NCBI GenBank assembly: GCA_033239005.1
Contig: BSQZ01000037.1
Location: forward strand, 5,313,001-5,377,000
Direction: 5' to 3'
Source: Lamellibrachia satsuma
Taxonomy: Eukaryota > Annelida > Polychaeta > Sabellida > Siboglinidae
Length of the DNA: 64,000 bases
The translations under genes were made by a program, and so were the position numbers. Positions 25,838 to 38,832 of the stretch are shown here, one piece after another. The notes under the pieces were generated by a model. The model searched no databases. It worked only from the letters and a program-made list of their open reading frames with translations, and was not told the origin of the DNA. Position 1 is the first letter of the stretch, and each line of letters begins with the position of its first letter.

Positions 25838-27595
25838 GCAAATTCTCGTGGTGTCTGGAAGAAGTCGTTTGGTTGAAATCCCACAACAGGGATCCTCGGA
25901 TGCTTAGGACATCCCCTTGCATGTTTGTGTGCGTGCGTGCATGTGTATACGATTTTAACAAGCACCTTTATTGTGCCTATTCTTTTATTCAATTTCATGA
26001 TTGCCAAAACAAATGGGTTATTATTATTATTATTATATGTTGGGCATAATTCCAACCATGTTTCCTACAGAATTTCTTTCAACTGTTCCTTGGTTCGTTA
26101 ATGGATGCTGACTTTATGTGCATTGTTTCTGGAGTATTTGCTCCTGTCCGCTGAAGACCTGAAGCTGTCGATGAACAGATATTGTCAACAGTAATCCGGC
26201 CCATCAGCTAAACGACTGACATGTTGACTCTTTATGGCAAGTGTATTGATTTGGTGACATGGCCTAGCTTAGAGTTTATGTTGTTTAATTGCATTCCTGC
26301 ACAGATGCTACAGACTTCAAACAACAAAATTCAGTTGGAGTTATGGACAAGTTAGCAGATATTTGCTTATGAACAGCAAAATAAAAATGATTAAATAATA
26401 TATTTATTATTTCATAGGTTGTGTGAAGATTAAAAAATAGAAATGTGAAAAGTATAACAAATTAAATGTGTGTACACACACATGCATGCCCACATGCACG
26501 CACGCACGCACTCGTGTGCACATGCATGCGCACATGCCCTGTAGTAAAGGTCTGTAATATCAGGGAGGTGTTTGTGATGGATATTATCAATATCACAGCA
26601 TGGCCCCATTACATACTTTCTTAAGTTCATATTAGTTCAAGGCTATTACTTGAGAAAATATTGCTTTCGGATAGTCACCTTTGATTAGCAAAATATCTTT
26701 ACTTCAACATCACAAGTTTACTCTTTGTCTTAGAATGTATCTGTTTACATAAAAATCAAGCACACTTGTTCACACTGGTCACGAAGTAGAGGACTATAGA
26801 ACATACATAAAAGCAATTGAAACCAAGGAAATCAATATAAAATGTTTACCATTCGAAGCATTCCTGGTGAAGTCGTGGATGGGCAAGTTAATTAGGTGAG
26901 GGCATGCACGGCAGTTTAAATTGTGTGTAGGCTAATTTAATCTATGCCACAATGTCGTTTGAGCACACCATAAGGGTGGCAGAGATGTCATGTTGAGGTG
27001 GTCCGACTTAGATTCATTATGGTCCAGTTTACCTTGGCCCAAAGTGACTGGGCTTGTGAGATACTGCATCGGCCCGTTTTGTTGGTCTTTTTGTCTTTGT
27101 CTTTGTGAGTCTAGTTGTCCTTGTATGAAGGACAGAGTAGATGCATCGAGTGGTTATGCTTTTTGAGACATGAGACAGCTGGGCCAAGTTATACTGGGCT
27201 GAAATGTACAGAGCTGTTTTTTTTTGGTTTTCTGGGACACATTTATTATGCTCACCCAGTTTAACTGGACGACTAATAGTCATCGACAATCCCCATTGAC
27301 CAACAATATACATTTTTTCTTTGCTCTGGACTGTAAGGGGAATTAATTATCTTTGCTATCTTCACTCTAGCAATGCCCACAAGCATTCGACTCATATATG
27401 GGTTAATAATGGGGTATTGTCATTTAATAACCAAGCTTTGATGTTGTTTTTGCTTCATAAGTAAAACCATGTGCAGCAGACTTGCATGCAAATGACAAGC
27501 TGATATCATTGTACTGGCGTTTGTGGAGCATTTGTGGAGCTTCTTCTTACTTTTGCACAACAGCCTTGAGCTTGATGTGTACAGTGCAGTGTTCC
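25838..27595. other. No gene recognised
   Basis: Contains (ATT)n near 26020-26036 and a (CA)/(GCAC) simple repeat at 26470-26540. No supported exon or RNA. Confidence 0.4.
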
Positions 27596-27599
27596 GAAC

Positions 27600-27985
27600 T
27601 ATAAAATGGGAGATACTGTTCTTAGTACTACTTCATAAAAGAACATTTCTTAGGAGTAACAATAAGTACTGATATGAAGGATTCAGAGCAGTGTGGTATT
27701 GCAGCTTCAAAGGGTAATAACATTCTTGGGTTGATTAGGGAAAATATAACAGAAGGAAAATGAGCTACTTATACCTCTGTAAAGCAATAGTTAGTCCTTA
27801 TTTTGAATACTATATACAAGCTTGGAGACTATATCGTAGGAAGGATATAGATATGCTAGAACAAATACAGATGAGAGCAACTAAAATTATTCTAGAACTG
27901 TGAGACCTTAGTTATGAAGAGCGCCTAAAAGAATGTTTAACAACCCTAGAGACAAGGAGGTTAAGAGGAATTGGTATTTTGAAAT
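27600..27985 (+). mobile_element. LINE fragment (thumb/tail region), plus strand
   Basis: Decayed frames correspond to the RT region after the catalytic domain in the LINE at 14245-16100: gatactgttcttagtactac, gatatgaaggattcagagca, ttgaatactatatacaagct and acaaccctagagacaaggag followed by gttaagaggaattgg. It is truncated at both ends. It lies just upstream of the stonin exon, in what is probably intronic or 5' DNA. Confidence 0.65.
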
Positions 27986-28205
27986 TTATATTTGTGATGT
28001 GGATTTGGTATTTTGATGTATAGTTGGAATTGGAATTGATATAATGTAATTGGCACCAAGTCTGATCACAATATGTATGATTTTTTTGCAGCACAACTTT
28101 TGAAATAGGACGTTTATTTCAAGCTGTGTGGTCTGTGTTCTTTCATTGTGTACACTTCTTGCCATATCATATGTAGCTGATATGTATCCTTGTTGTCTTC
28201 CACAG

Positions 28206-31200
28206 GGAATTCAACTGGCCATGCCACGAACTCATTCGATGATGAATCAAAGCTCTGCGATCCGTCGTCACCAACCGAGAAGAAGTCGCACAAGTACAAA
28301 GGCATTGGCACAAAGCGTCTGCGTGGCTTTCTCGACCCAAAGAAAGCAAAAAATACTACCAAAAAGGAAAAGAAGAATCGTGTGAGAGAAAAGGAGCTGT
28401 TCTCAAAATTCCTGACAGACGAGTGCAAGGACGTGAACGAGAAGTCTCCGGAATTTCTTGCATTTCAGCAAATGCAAGATCGAATTAAACAGACAGTCGA
28501 ATCATCACAGGAGAACTTAAGTAAGCACAAGATGGAGTTTGAAGATGAATTGCACAAGTTGGCAACAAGCGCTGATAATTCACCCTGGTTCATTGTGCCA
28601 CCAGATGGTGTAGCTGTAGTTGAGGAAGACACAAAAAATGACGAAAAACCTGATCCCAAAGCATTGTGGGATTGTTTTGACGATGACTTTGATACGGTGC
28701 CAAATCCAGAGATCGCAAAACATGCGCAGCAGTTGAACGCTTCATCGGCACCATCGCCCAATCCAGTGCCACCTTACAACAGCAGGTGTGCGAGCAGCGA
28801 ACAGCTGTCTGAGATGGCGACAGCCAACGGTGAAGCTGATTTACTTGGGTTGAATCAGGGTGAAGTAGATGAAGAACAGGCAGACGGATTAGGCAGCAGT
28901 CTACTTGGGTTAGGTAGAGTATCTGGCAATGAAACGTTGAATATTGACATTCTCGGATTGTCACGGAATCCGATGGAAAGTAACAAGTCGTCGGGACGTT
29001 CATCACCTTCTGCCTTCGAGGCTGATATGGCAGCACTGGGCATAATCGCAGAAAACACAGATGATGCATCTGAAATTGGAGGTAGTTTAGTCGATGATTT
29101 CTTAGGTATAACCTCGTGTGTTAAATCTGCGGGCAACACAACAAAGTCTGCGGGCGATGTGCTGGACATTCTTGGCTTCGACGATAAGACTGCCTCCCAT
29201 GACAACCAGTCAACTCCAACGTCAAACTATGGTAATTTATTGGGCGGAACAACACCCACAGAATCACAAGGCAGCGGGCTAACGGGAATGGCACTATTGG
29301 GTTCATCTGCAGATGCTAAGGCATCTGCTTTCACTGCATCTATATCTAACGATGATATATTTGGTCTGGGCGCTAAAAAAGAAACTGATATTACTTCCGT
29401 GAAGTCAGGCGAAAATCTCTTTTCATTTGGCGAAGCTTTCGACAATAAAAAGTCGAAACAGCCCGATGTAGGTGTCGCCACCAGTGCTGCACCAACCCTC
29501 ATGAATGATGAATTCGATCCCCGGGCTGATTTCGACAACTTGGATGCAAAGCCGATCACTGATGACAGTGCTGATATGTGGGGGGCAGCGACAGTGAAAC
29601 CCCAAAACCCGTTTACGTCGGGAGCTGCAGGGGAACAGGCAGCAACAATATCTTCAAGCGCAAACCCATTCACCACAAAGAATCCGTTCCTTTCTTCAGA
29701 TGCTAACGCCGTTGAGGACATACCGTTTGCTGATGGCGAAAGCTCCGTTAATGTGTTTGAGGACAAAACTCTGGAACCATCTACAGGAATTGGTGGGTTC
29801 AACCCTTTTGCAACGATAACCGATGATTCAGCTGCTGTTGATGAATCGTCCTTCGACCCTTTTCAGACCATCCACGATGACGATGCATTTGAAGTTCACT
29901 TTCCCGATGAGACAGAGGCCGAGAAAAAAGAAGACGGTTCAAAGTCTCCTTCGAGGTTCAACCCGTTTGATAAGGAACCACCGCAGGAGGAGAAATTTGC
30001 CAACTTCAAACCGTCAGTGGCCGAGGAGGCATCCCACAGTACGACAGAATACTCGACAGAGGAGGAGGATGAGAATGCAGAGCCGTTTCAACCTTTTCAC
30101 GCAAAGTTCGACGAAGCTGGCTGGAAGATGTTGCAGCGGCTACCGACGAAAAAGAAGCTGACGCAGAACCGGTACTGGAAGGAGGTGTACGTAAAACTGG
30201 TGATGTTGAACGACGTGCCGCTGATAAAGATATACAAGAATCAGGACTGTAAGGAGTGTGTGCATGAACTTGGTCTGCAGTACTCATACACGTTGTGTAA
30301 CCTTGGCCTTCAACAGTTCGACCAGTATGGTAAATGTCACACGGTCAAGATCCAGTACGTGTTCTACCGTGAGCGCATCGGGGTGAAAGGGGAGCGAATT
30401 GCGCCCACATTCAGTGACCTGACGCGCGTGCGTGACTTCAAAAGTTTGCGAGACCTTGTGCACAAACCCAAGGCGACGATGATACTCGACCACGTCCCGC
30501 AAGCGTCGGAATTGATCAAGTTTGGTGGGTTGAGCTACAAGGATTTCTGCAGCTTCATCTGGCAGATCGAAGATGCCCTTTTCCACCTGCCAGCCCCAAG
30601 GGAGAAACCGTTGACGTACACGAAAGACGAAATCACCGTCGACATCATCGATGAGTTTGTGTTACATCTAGACAAAGACGGCCACATCGGTTTCAACAAA
30701 GCACGCGTGCGCATCTTCTGTCTTGCATTTCTCACCGGGGACAAACCAACCGTGGAGATAGGGATAAATGACAAATGGCGGCAGGGAAAGGAGGTCGTAC
30801 GACGGCAGGACATCATCCCGATCAAGACGGACGAGTGGATCCGCATCTATGAGCCCGAATTTCACTCGTGTGTGCACATGGATGAATACGAGAAGACGCA
30901 CGTGATTCAGTTACTCCCACCGGATGCGTGCCACTTCGAGGTGATGCGATTCCGCGTCCGGCCCCGACTCAACAAGGAGTTGCCGCTGCAGATCCGCTGT
31001 TCGATGTCCGTTGTTGACCGCCACGTCGAGATGCGTGCCGAAATACTCATACCCGGTTACTATAGCAACAGTCGGAAAGCGGCACAGACGCCGTGCGAGG
31101 ATATCCAAGTTCGATTCCCGATTCCAGAACCATGGATTTATATGTTCCGTGTAGAGAAACGGTTCCGCTATGGCTCAGTCAAGTCGACGACGCGCAAGTC

Positions 31201-31352
31201 GGGGAAGATCAAAGGACTGGAGAGGCTCACGATGATGGCACAAGGGATACTGCCGTCAAGTCTCATCGAGGTATCATCGGGAATCGCCAAGTATGAGCAT
31301 GTCTACCACAATATAATATGGCGGATCAATCGACTACCAGAGAGGAACGAAG
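28206..31352 (+). CDS. STON2: Stonin (stoned B/STON-like endocytic adaptor), large penultimate exon
   Basis: Clathrin adaptor that links synaptotagmin-family cargo to AP-2 and EH-domain proteins at the plasma membrane. The exon begins after tcttccacag and ends at ...gaacgaag|gtaag; it carries 2 + 1048x3 + 1 bases, so earlier exons supply the start. In order: a Lys-rich segment and a probable helix (about residues 30-120); a long acidic low-complexity region with repeated D-[LI]-L-G-[LF] motifs (clathrin/AP-2 type); five NPF motifs and one DPF (about residues 465-590), which bind EH domains; the stonin homology domain from about 630 (FDEAGWKMLQRLPTKKK); and the mu-homology domain from about 800 (KDEITVDIIDEFVLHLDKDG). 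The visible protein is 1182 residues, longer than human STON2 (about 905). Invertebrates usually have one stonin, so orthology to STON1 versus STON2 is not implied. The upstream exon(s) were not found. Confidence 0.93.
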
Positions 31353-31489
31353 GTAAGAATGGTTCCGCTAGTGGGATTGTTTGACTTTATATCAAATCTC
31401 GATAATTTAGTTATTTAATTACAAATCGAGCTGCGGTATATATAATTTTTACATGACTTGTTTATATGGTTAAATTAAACAACAAAATT

Positions 31490-32110
31490 CACAGTTGGGT
31501 GTATACGATATCTTCTCCTTCCCCCTCGGTCCCTTGCATGGTGGGGCCTCGTCACTTTATTTGTTCTGCCCTCTCAACGAGTTATCTCCATTCATGTCTC
31601 CATTCACCGCGATCTCCTGCCATTCCTTCAGCTGTTCACGTCTTCCTCTTCTCCTTCTACCTCTTCTGTCTTCAAAGCTCTCTTTGTCACTCTCCACACT
31701 CATTCTCTGTATGTGTCCTGTCCATTGCAGTCTGCTCCCTGCCTCCTTCATCCTCGAGGTGTTTCTTCATTCCAATCTCTTCTCTTGACTCCCCATCTTC
31801 TTTCTGTTTTCTTGTTTCGCTTTTCATATTTTCCGAACCCAGTTGTTCCCTGCTGCCTGTAGCTTCTCCTGTCTCTCTGTCAGTGCAAGTCTTACCAACC
31901 CATATACACAAGACCACGCAGGCTTCAACACTTTTCCCTTTAGTTCCCACAAAATACCTTCCACCCTCCTCCCTGTTTCTGTTCCTGATTGCTACTTCCT
32001 CTGTACCTCTTTGCTACTTCCTCCATCCTCACACACTGTTCCGCCCAAGTATACAAAGCTGTCCACTTGGTCTTTCCATCCACTATTACATAGGATGTAT
32101 ACAATATAAA
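31490..32110 (-). mobile_element. LINE ORF2 C-terminal remnant in stonin intron
   Basis: The minus strand encodes, across frame breaks, LQWTGHIQRMSVES, then FEDRRGRRRRGRREQLKEW, resembling the 'RWYGHVxRM...GRRRRGRP' tail of endonuclease-reverse transcriptase LINEs. It is a different tail type from the L2-like copies elsewhere in the window. The longer plus-strand ORF over the same bases is a shadow. Confidence 0.55.
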
Positions 32111-32743
32111 TGGTAAAAAATATATTTTTACGCTCAAAATACAAATAGATTATGCAATTCTGGTATGGCAACTAGAAACGTTTTTAGTCACAGCCCTGTA
32201 ATTCCAATTATAGCAATGAAACAATCATTTGTCTGTTTTAAAATATACTGATTAACCCCTAATTTATTACAATTTCTTTGTCCACATATATTTCTAAACA
32301 TATAACTGCATCATTGAGAAAACCACATTTGCACTTTAGTAACATTTATCAGTAATCAAAACAATCAGGACTATTGATTAAATTTATAAAATGAAACCGC
32401 CTGAATAGTTTGTGGTTTGTCTTTAGGTGTGCCGCTGCTGTAATGGCTTAGTCAGATGGTGGCATTGTGCCAATGGCTCAACCCTAGCAGCTTATCTATA
32501 AAAACAGCAACGTAGCTCAATTGTCAAGTGGTTTATTGTTTAAGTCAGGTCAACCGCAAGGATACCTACTAAATCAATTTCATGCGGAAGCTTGACATTT
32601 ATTCCTGTCAATAAAGGCTCAGATTCAATTCATTCTATACTTGTATAGCTTGGATAACTGTTGTCTACAAAGTTGCCATGGCAATTTGGTAGTCGTAGTG
32701 GGACAAGAAAACCGGTTGTGATGTTTGTTACTGTTAGTGTTCA

Positions 32744-33322
32744 TTAAAGGGAATAACAACAACGATTGCTTGAAATCATATTATATTACATTTTGTAGTA
32801 TATTTCCATTTCTACAACATTGAAAAATTCATTAGAATTCCATTAATTAATAATTCCAAATAATACTCTGTTCTACCGGCCTGCCTCGAATCCCCTCAAT
32901 TATGCATATATTTCCTGTGCTTATTGGTAAGCTTCGACGTGATGTCAGTAATGATTTATACAAGGAAGTGTTACGAGACTGGGACTTTCCATGCATTCAT
33001 CGTGCAGTTGACAGTGATAGCGGTTGTTTAGAAGCGAGCATCAGAATGGTTTATTGTGTTGCATTTTATTGTAATGCAAACAGTAGTAAGAGTAAAGTAA
33101 CATGTAGTTGGAACTCACTGACTGAATGTAAACCCATATCATCATTGACATCACAAAACCATGTGATCGCTCGTCTCATTAACTTCGAATTTTACGCGCA
33201 CTTTGTGATTTAGACACATTAAACAAAAAAAATGTATTATGGCATGTAGTACATACAATATTAAACTTCGTGTACACACAGAAAAAGCATTTTAGCTAGT
33301 GCTTTGTTGTTATTCCCTTTAA
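32744..33322 (+). mobile_element. P/THAP-like non-autonomous element (family C, intact copy)
   Basis: The termini are inverted: ttaaagggaataacaacaa (left) and ttgttgttattccctttaa (right). Inside, at 33045-33110, a frame reads MVYCVAFYCNANSSKSK, which resembles the start of a THAP zinc finger (M-V-x-C-x4-C-x-N-x-S-S). THAP fingers are the DNA-binding domains of P-element transposases. The rest of the transposase is gone. The right half matches 23560-23729 plus 25127-25204. The P assignment is inference from the THAP-like start and the size. Confidence 0.55.
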
Positions 33323-34900
33323 AGGTAGGATTGGTGGGAGATAGACTCTCATAATTGGTTGGAGGCAGAAGGTTGCCCCCTCCAAAAAAAAAGTACAGAT
33401 GGGTCATGGGAGGTTGGCCCACAAAATGGGTGCAATATGGGAGGTTGAGACCCTTGCCACACACCTTCACAAGTTTTACAAACAGTGTACAGTGTATATA
33501 GTATAACTTAATGAAGTCAGAGAATCCACCTCCTTCTCTGTAACTAAGTTGTCTGCCTAACTATGTGGCACCATGTCTTCGTTTTGCAAGTGGGAGCAAA
33601 ATATGTCTGTTAAGTACTTAATTTATGTGAACTACTATTTTTGGTATAAGGTCGTAGTAAACTCTTTGAAATGGAGTCACTCGATCAAAATGCTGGCATT
33701 TTGGTCAACACTTGTCTTTCTGTAAAGGTCACCGTTGGATTGTCACAGTTTTGACTTGTATGCAATGCAGACTTCCATTCTTGCAGTACAATCCCTGGCA
33801 TTGCAATATGTGTGCATAATACTATTTGTTGCACCAAAAGAACTTAAATTATTTTCTATGAAGATTTTTATCAGATTACTATAATCAGGAAGAAGCTACA
33901 AATTCTGTTCTCGCTCAGGTTGTCAGGAAATAAATAATAGATATTTATTTCCACCACGTTTAAATTTGTTTGCATTACTGGAAGCACTCCACATTTGTGG
34001 AGAAATCCATTTATGAGAAATCCCATTATGACCAATTTTGGAGAAATGATTTGGAGGAAATTGTAAAGGCCAATTTGTCAAGAGTGTAGCAGGATATTTT
34101 AGATAGTGTTATAAATATTGTGTATAACTGGTAGCGAGGCAGTAGTTTGTGTTATAGTGTATCAGTATTTTGTATTATATTTATTTGTTTCCAGTATTTT
34201 ATTATGTTTAATATAGGCATAGGGTTAGGGACAAACAGACCAGGTTTGAACCTTGAGGAAAGGCAGTTGTGACTTTCAACCCACATCCGTGATTTTCAGA
34301 GCATAAAAGTATCAAAACCAATAGAGATGTGAAAGGATCCTTAAACAGGAAATATTGGAGTGATACTCTACAAGTAACTGCACAAATAAGCCTAGTAGAT
34401 CATCTTTCAGGACCTTCACCCCATCGTCCCATCGCCACTGTTTAAAGCTGCCTTTGAAATTAATTTAGGTAGTCACGAGTCAGATTCTTTGATGTTCATA
34501 TCCGTAGTGTATGAATAGCCTAAGTAAAGTGTGCATTCGGTTTATTAAAAGAGTGCAAACTTTTGTTCAAATCATTGAAAGAATTGACCTTGATCGGTAG
34601 ATCAGATAACTTGTGAAAGTTAATAGCCTCGATGAGATTGAAAAAATTGTATTGTTGCCTTTTTCTGCATAACTTTGCTTTGTCCGAACCAGAATTAATT
34701 TAATAGTTTGTCCAGTAATTTCACCAAAGCTAAATAACAAACTTGCACAAGCGAGCAAGCATGTCATAATTGGAATTTTTTTTGCAGAATGAGTCTAAAA
34801 TGAGAGGAAAGATACGAGTGAAAAATTTAATTGTGGAGCAACTTTAAAGTTATCCGTTTGTCTGTTTTTCTGCAAATTCATTGTTAAATCTTATATTCTA
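33323..34900. other. Stonin intron, no further feature
   Basis: Remaining part of the 31353-34942 intron. No recognisable ORF or repeat, apart from short poly-A and poly-T runs. Confidence 0.5.
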
Positions 34901-34942
34901 TCACACCTTCGTATATCTAGTTCATCTACTGTGTGTTTACAG

Positions 34943-35346
34943 GGGCATACAAGACGCACATCTTCACGATGAAGCTCGACCTCGGTCCCCACGACACCGT
35001 GCCCGACACATATGACAAGGACGTGTTTGTCGAGTACGCGATGCCAAACAGCACGGTGTCGCGCGCCCAGGTCCGAAGCATCTCCATCGACACAGACACA
35101 TCGCCTGACAAGTGGGTGCACCATGTCGCTAAGTATGAGTACAAGGTCGAGATGGAGTTCACCGACAAACCATTCACGGAGATGCCAGAGGAGAAGGACA
35201 TGATGTTTCCCGTGACACTAGAGGGAAAGGAGGTGAAAAAGGAGAAACCATCAAAACCCACGACGGAAGACATCGTCGCTCGCAGGGCTTCTCTGGCTGA
35301 GAAGGAAGACGAAGACAGCGATAGTTCATCAAGTGATTCAGATTGA
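34943..35346 (+). CDS. STON2: Stonin, terminal coding exon
   Basis: The acceptor is tgtgtttacag; the joined codon (G|GG) keeps frame with the exon ending at 31352. It encodes the last part of the mu-homology domain (AYKTHIFTMKLDLG, VEYAMPNSTVSRAQVRSISI, DKWVHHVAKYEYKVEMEF), matching the conserved stonin C-terminus that contacts synaptotagmin C2 domains. After the domain there is a roughly 50-residue tail, rich in Lys/Glu, with ARRAS (a basophilic kinase-type RRxS site) and an acidic Ser run (DSDSSSSDSD) before the TGA. That tail has the composition of CK2 targets. Splice phase and homology make this assignment firm. Confidence 0.93.
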
Positions 35347-36886
35347 GAATCAAGTAACTTTGCCAGAAAGCTGAGGAACTGTCATCATATTGGAGGCTGT
35401 TTACTTTTGCAGGTTTTGTTCTGAGCATCGCAAGGTGAGAAGTAGGTTTGATATTGAATGATATAGATGTAAGGTCAGGGGTTAGAGTTCTTGTTTGTGG
35501 AATAATAACTAGTCATTTATGTTTCATGATTTTCAGGTCTAGATTAGTTTATGTGAAGCTAAAGTCATGCGCTTAAATATTTTATTTACATCCACAGTAG
35601 AGCAAGCGTGTCAAAAATACTTCTGTCAGTAGTGAATACTCATTGTTCTTCATGAGAGGTTCAAAGTGGCATTTTGGCATTTTGTTTGTTTAACTTGATT
35701 TTGGTGCCACTTTAAAATGGAAATAAGCAGTCAAATAAATGCACACAAAGATCTTTCATTATCGATAATCACCATAGTGTATCTAACACAAACTGTGCAA
35801 GTGTTTACAGAGTTATATGCTGAGAATTTACCAGTCATGGCATTAAACAGTGGTGCAAAAGTGGTGCCACCTAGCAGACAAACAACACATGTGGCACCAT
35901 CTAACAAATCAAAGTGTAGTGGCATATTATTTTTGTAAAAGGAATAGGCTTTGAATTCAATAGTTGATCAGTCATTTATGGCAGGCGTACATGACAGCTA
36001 ACACAGGTGATGAGTCTAAAGGAGAGTTTTGTAGACATTGTAAGTTGGAATGTATATACTTCAGCAGGATCACTTATGGCTGTGACCACTTGTTCAACAT
36101 ATGAATTGGTTTGCGTGTAAAAAAAAATTTCTGAAGAAAAGTTAATTTTATTATTGTTATCTCTTTCCTTCTGGCAGTGTTCTTGAAGATGACCTTTAAG
36201 AAGTGTTTGGTATAGGTTTTTTCAATTTAAGAACATTTACATACTTTGTCCACAAAAGAAATCTAAAGAAAACTTAATGTCTCAGATAAAATCAAGATGT
36301 AAAATACTAAATATGTGTAATTGGAATCAAAATGGTGTTGCATGAACGTTGGAATAATTGTGATAGAATAGTTTCCAAACACAAGTTAAATATATTAAAA
36401 TGATGCAACAACGCCCACATTGTAGAATATAGTTGTCAGCTGTGCTAGATTAAGGAATATCAACATGTATCATTCCAAGCACATTACATTACTGCCAAAG
36501 GCATCATTCCAAATTTGAGCTAAAAAGTCACTTAAATGATATACCTTGGAACTTTCTTGAGGAGTGTTTTTGTTGCATTGTGTTTTTGTTCAGTTTGTTG
36601 ATATTTTACACGTTGTTTAGAATTGTTGGGATTCTCCGTTGTTATAGTATTATTTACATTCCAGTTGTAGTAACCATTACAGTTATGATTTTCATCGGTA
36701 TATTTACATTCCAATTGGAGTAATCATGTTGTGTAATCTTAATCATTTGTACACATAGGTTTTCATAAATGAAAACTTGCGAGGTTTACAACTGTGTTGG
36801 TGTATGATAACATAATGTATGAGCCAACAAAATGTATAGTTGTATGGTAGCTATATGAAATGTGAAAATGTGTTTGGGATTGGTTT

Positions 36887-36892
36887 AATAAA
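36887..36892 (+). terminator. Candidate stonin poly(A) signal
   Basis: An AATAAA hexamer 1.54 kb after the stonin stop codon, in AT-rich DNA with T/G-rich sequence upstream. It is a candidate because it is the first canonical hexamer I noticed downstream. Other hexamers occur near 37770. Confidence 0.4.
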
Positions 36893-36899
36893 TGCAAAA

Positions 36900-38832
36900 A
36901 TCAAAGTATACCTATTGTCACATGTATAGTTGTATTATAATTATATAGGTTAAACAATGGTAAATTGAAAGCTGTCAGTGTTGTGTGTGCAATAACAGTA
37001 TGGGAAAAAACCCATAGATGCCAGTACAAACTGTACAATGATATTTCAGTTACAATGGTGTCATGTTATGTTTAAACAAACATTGTGTAAAATGATCTCA
37101 CATTTCATTTTAGTACTGCAGTATTTGAGACAATACATGTTTGAACTTTGTACATTGTTTGTTTATGCTGAACTTTTGTCAGTATCAAGTGTATTTACAA
37201 CATTACTGTGTAAAGGTTATACTGTAAGTTATTTGAGATTGCTGTTTCTTGCAGGAATTGTCCAAATATTAATTATTATGTTTTTGTATGTTTCATATTA
37301 AACTTTATGAAACTGCATGTCACACAATATTGAAAGTGTATAATATAAACATAACCTTTAATTGAATTTTAAATCATATACATTCAATTAATATCATGAA
37401 TAACAGTAAGCAATATATTTGATTTAAGGAACCTAGAGTTATTTAAATAACGAATTGTCAAAATAGTCATGCGAATTGTCACAACCTGTTAGGTGTTTAC
37501 CTTAATTCGTTAGGTTGGGTCACAAAAGCTTGTTATTCTAAGTGACATTTTATGACAGCTATTGGGTCTTGAAAACCCAATTGATGATTGTTGCTGGAGA
37601 ATAGTATACAACCAATTACAGTTAGTGGTAGCTATACATTATTTATGTTAGCAGCTTGCGTGTCCATTGATACTAATTTCTATGGACCTGTTGTCGCAAA
37701 TGTATAATAGTCCTTGTTGAATAATGTATCATGACATGTCGGTATTGACATATGTCGTTTATTACTATAAGAATAAAAGAATAAGAATAAAACTTAGATG
37801 TCTTAGAAATGATGGATGCATGTAGTACTGTACATGTATAGAGAATAGCTGCAAGTATAAATATGTATATTGTTGGGCATAGACAGCTAGGTTGGAGTAG
37901 AAACTAACTGTACTGCAAGGACCATGCAGGTGTTTAGTGGCAAATTGTCAGTAGCTGTGGTTTCAACGTGGAACACCTGTGATTCGAAATGTATGACTCC
38001 ACAAATGTTAGGTGTAATGGAGTAACCCCATTCCTCCTTGTTTCTGTATCGCAAACCACCCCTACCCCACCAGCAACCCTTCAGAGCAATGTATTATGTT
38101 GGTTAGTTAGATAACAATGCGCAGTTTGTAATCACTGCGTTGTGTCATGATCAGAACAGTCCATGTAACAGGCTGGTGATAATCGAAAGTACAATAAAAT
38201 CTGTGCGAAAAAAACTGTACAGTATGTTATTTGTTTGTAGTAATTAAACAGAAACATGGAATTCAACCAGATAGTTTCATTCAGCTGTTTTTGTCGTGGG
38301 TGCAATTCAAAGATTAAAATATTTAATTTTAAATGTGCACACACTTCGTAACATTTAAATTGTAGTCCAGACGATGTCCAGACATATTCCTCTGTCAGAA
38401 AGTGACGTTTTAAAAGTTCACAATATAGTTTCATTCTTGTTTGAACTAGTTCTACAAAATTAATAGCAAAAACTTCCATCTTTGCTGCAGATTTGTTCAT
38501 CGGATGGTGACAGAGGACGGTTGCACAGTACACTGTACACCTGTAACCATGCTGTTGAACATGCACGCACAACATTGCATACAAACATGTGCACACAACT
38601 GTATATGAAATTATTAATACAGGTAAACATGTACACATCACACATACACAAAAGAACATGCTCATCCCTTATTCACTCTACTCAGTTTTATGGCTTATAA
38701 TGTAGGTTTTTGCATTACTTTCTGTAATTAGAAGACTGTATTAGAAGACATTTGTTTAAGTTTTGCGTTTGTATAATAATGAATAACAATATCGCTGTCC
38801 AAAGTGGCAAGCTCCAGATAGCGTGTCAACAA
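36900..38832. other. No gene recognised
   Basis: AT-rich spacer. The open frame at 38132-38665 (minus) is low-complexity and Cys/Leu-rich without a known motif, so I do not call it. Confidence 0.4.

Noticed and set aside
28190..28205. Start of the long stonin ORF at 28190
   Set aside because: It opens with TTG codons inside the polypyrimidine tract before the acceptor AG at 28204-28205. The exon begins at 28206, in mid-codon.
31466..32116. 216-codon Ser/Pro-rich plus-strand ORF
   Set aside because: It is the shadow of a minus-strand LINE ORF2 remnant (WTGHIQRM, GRRRRGR).
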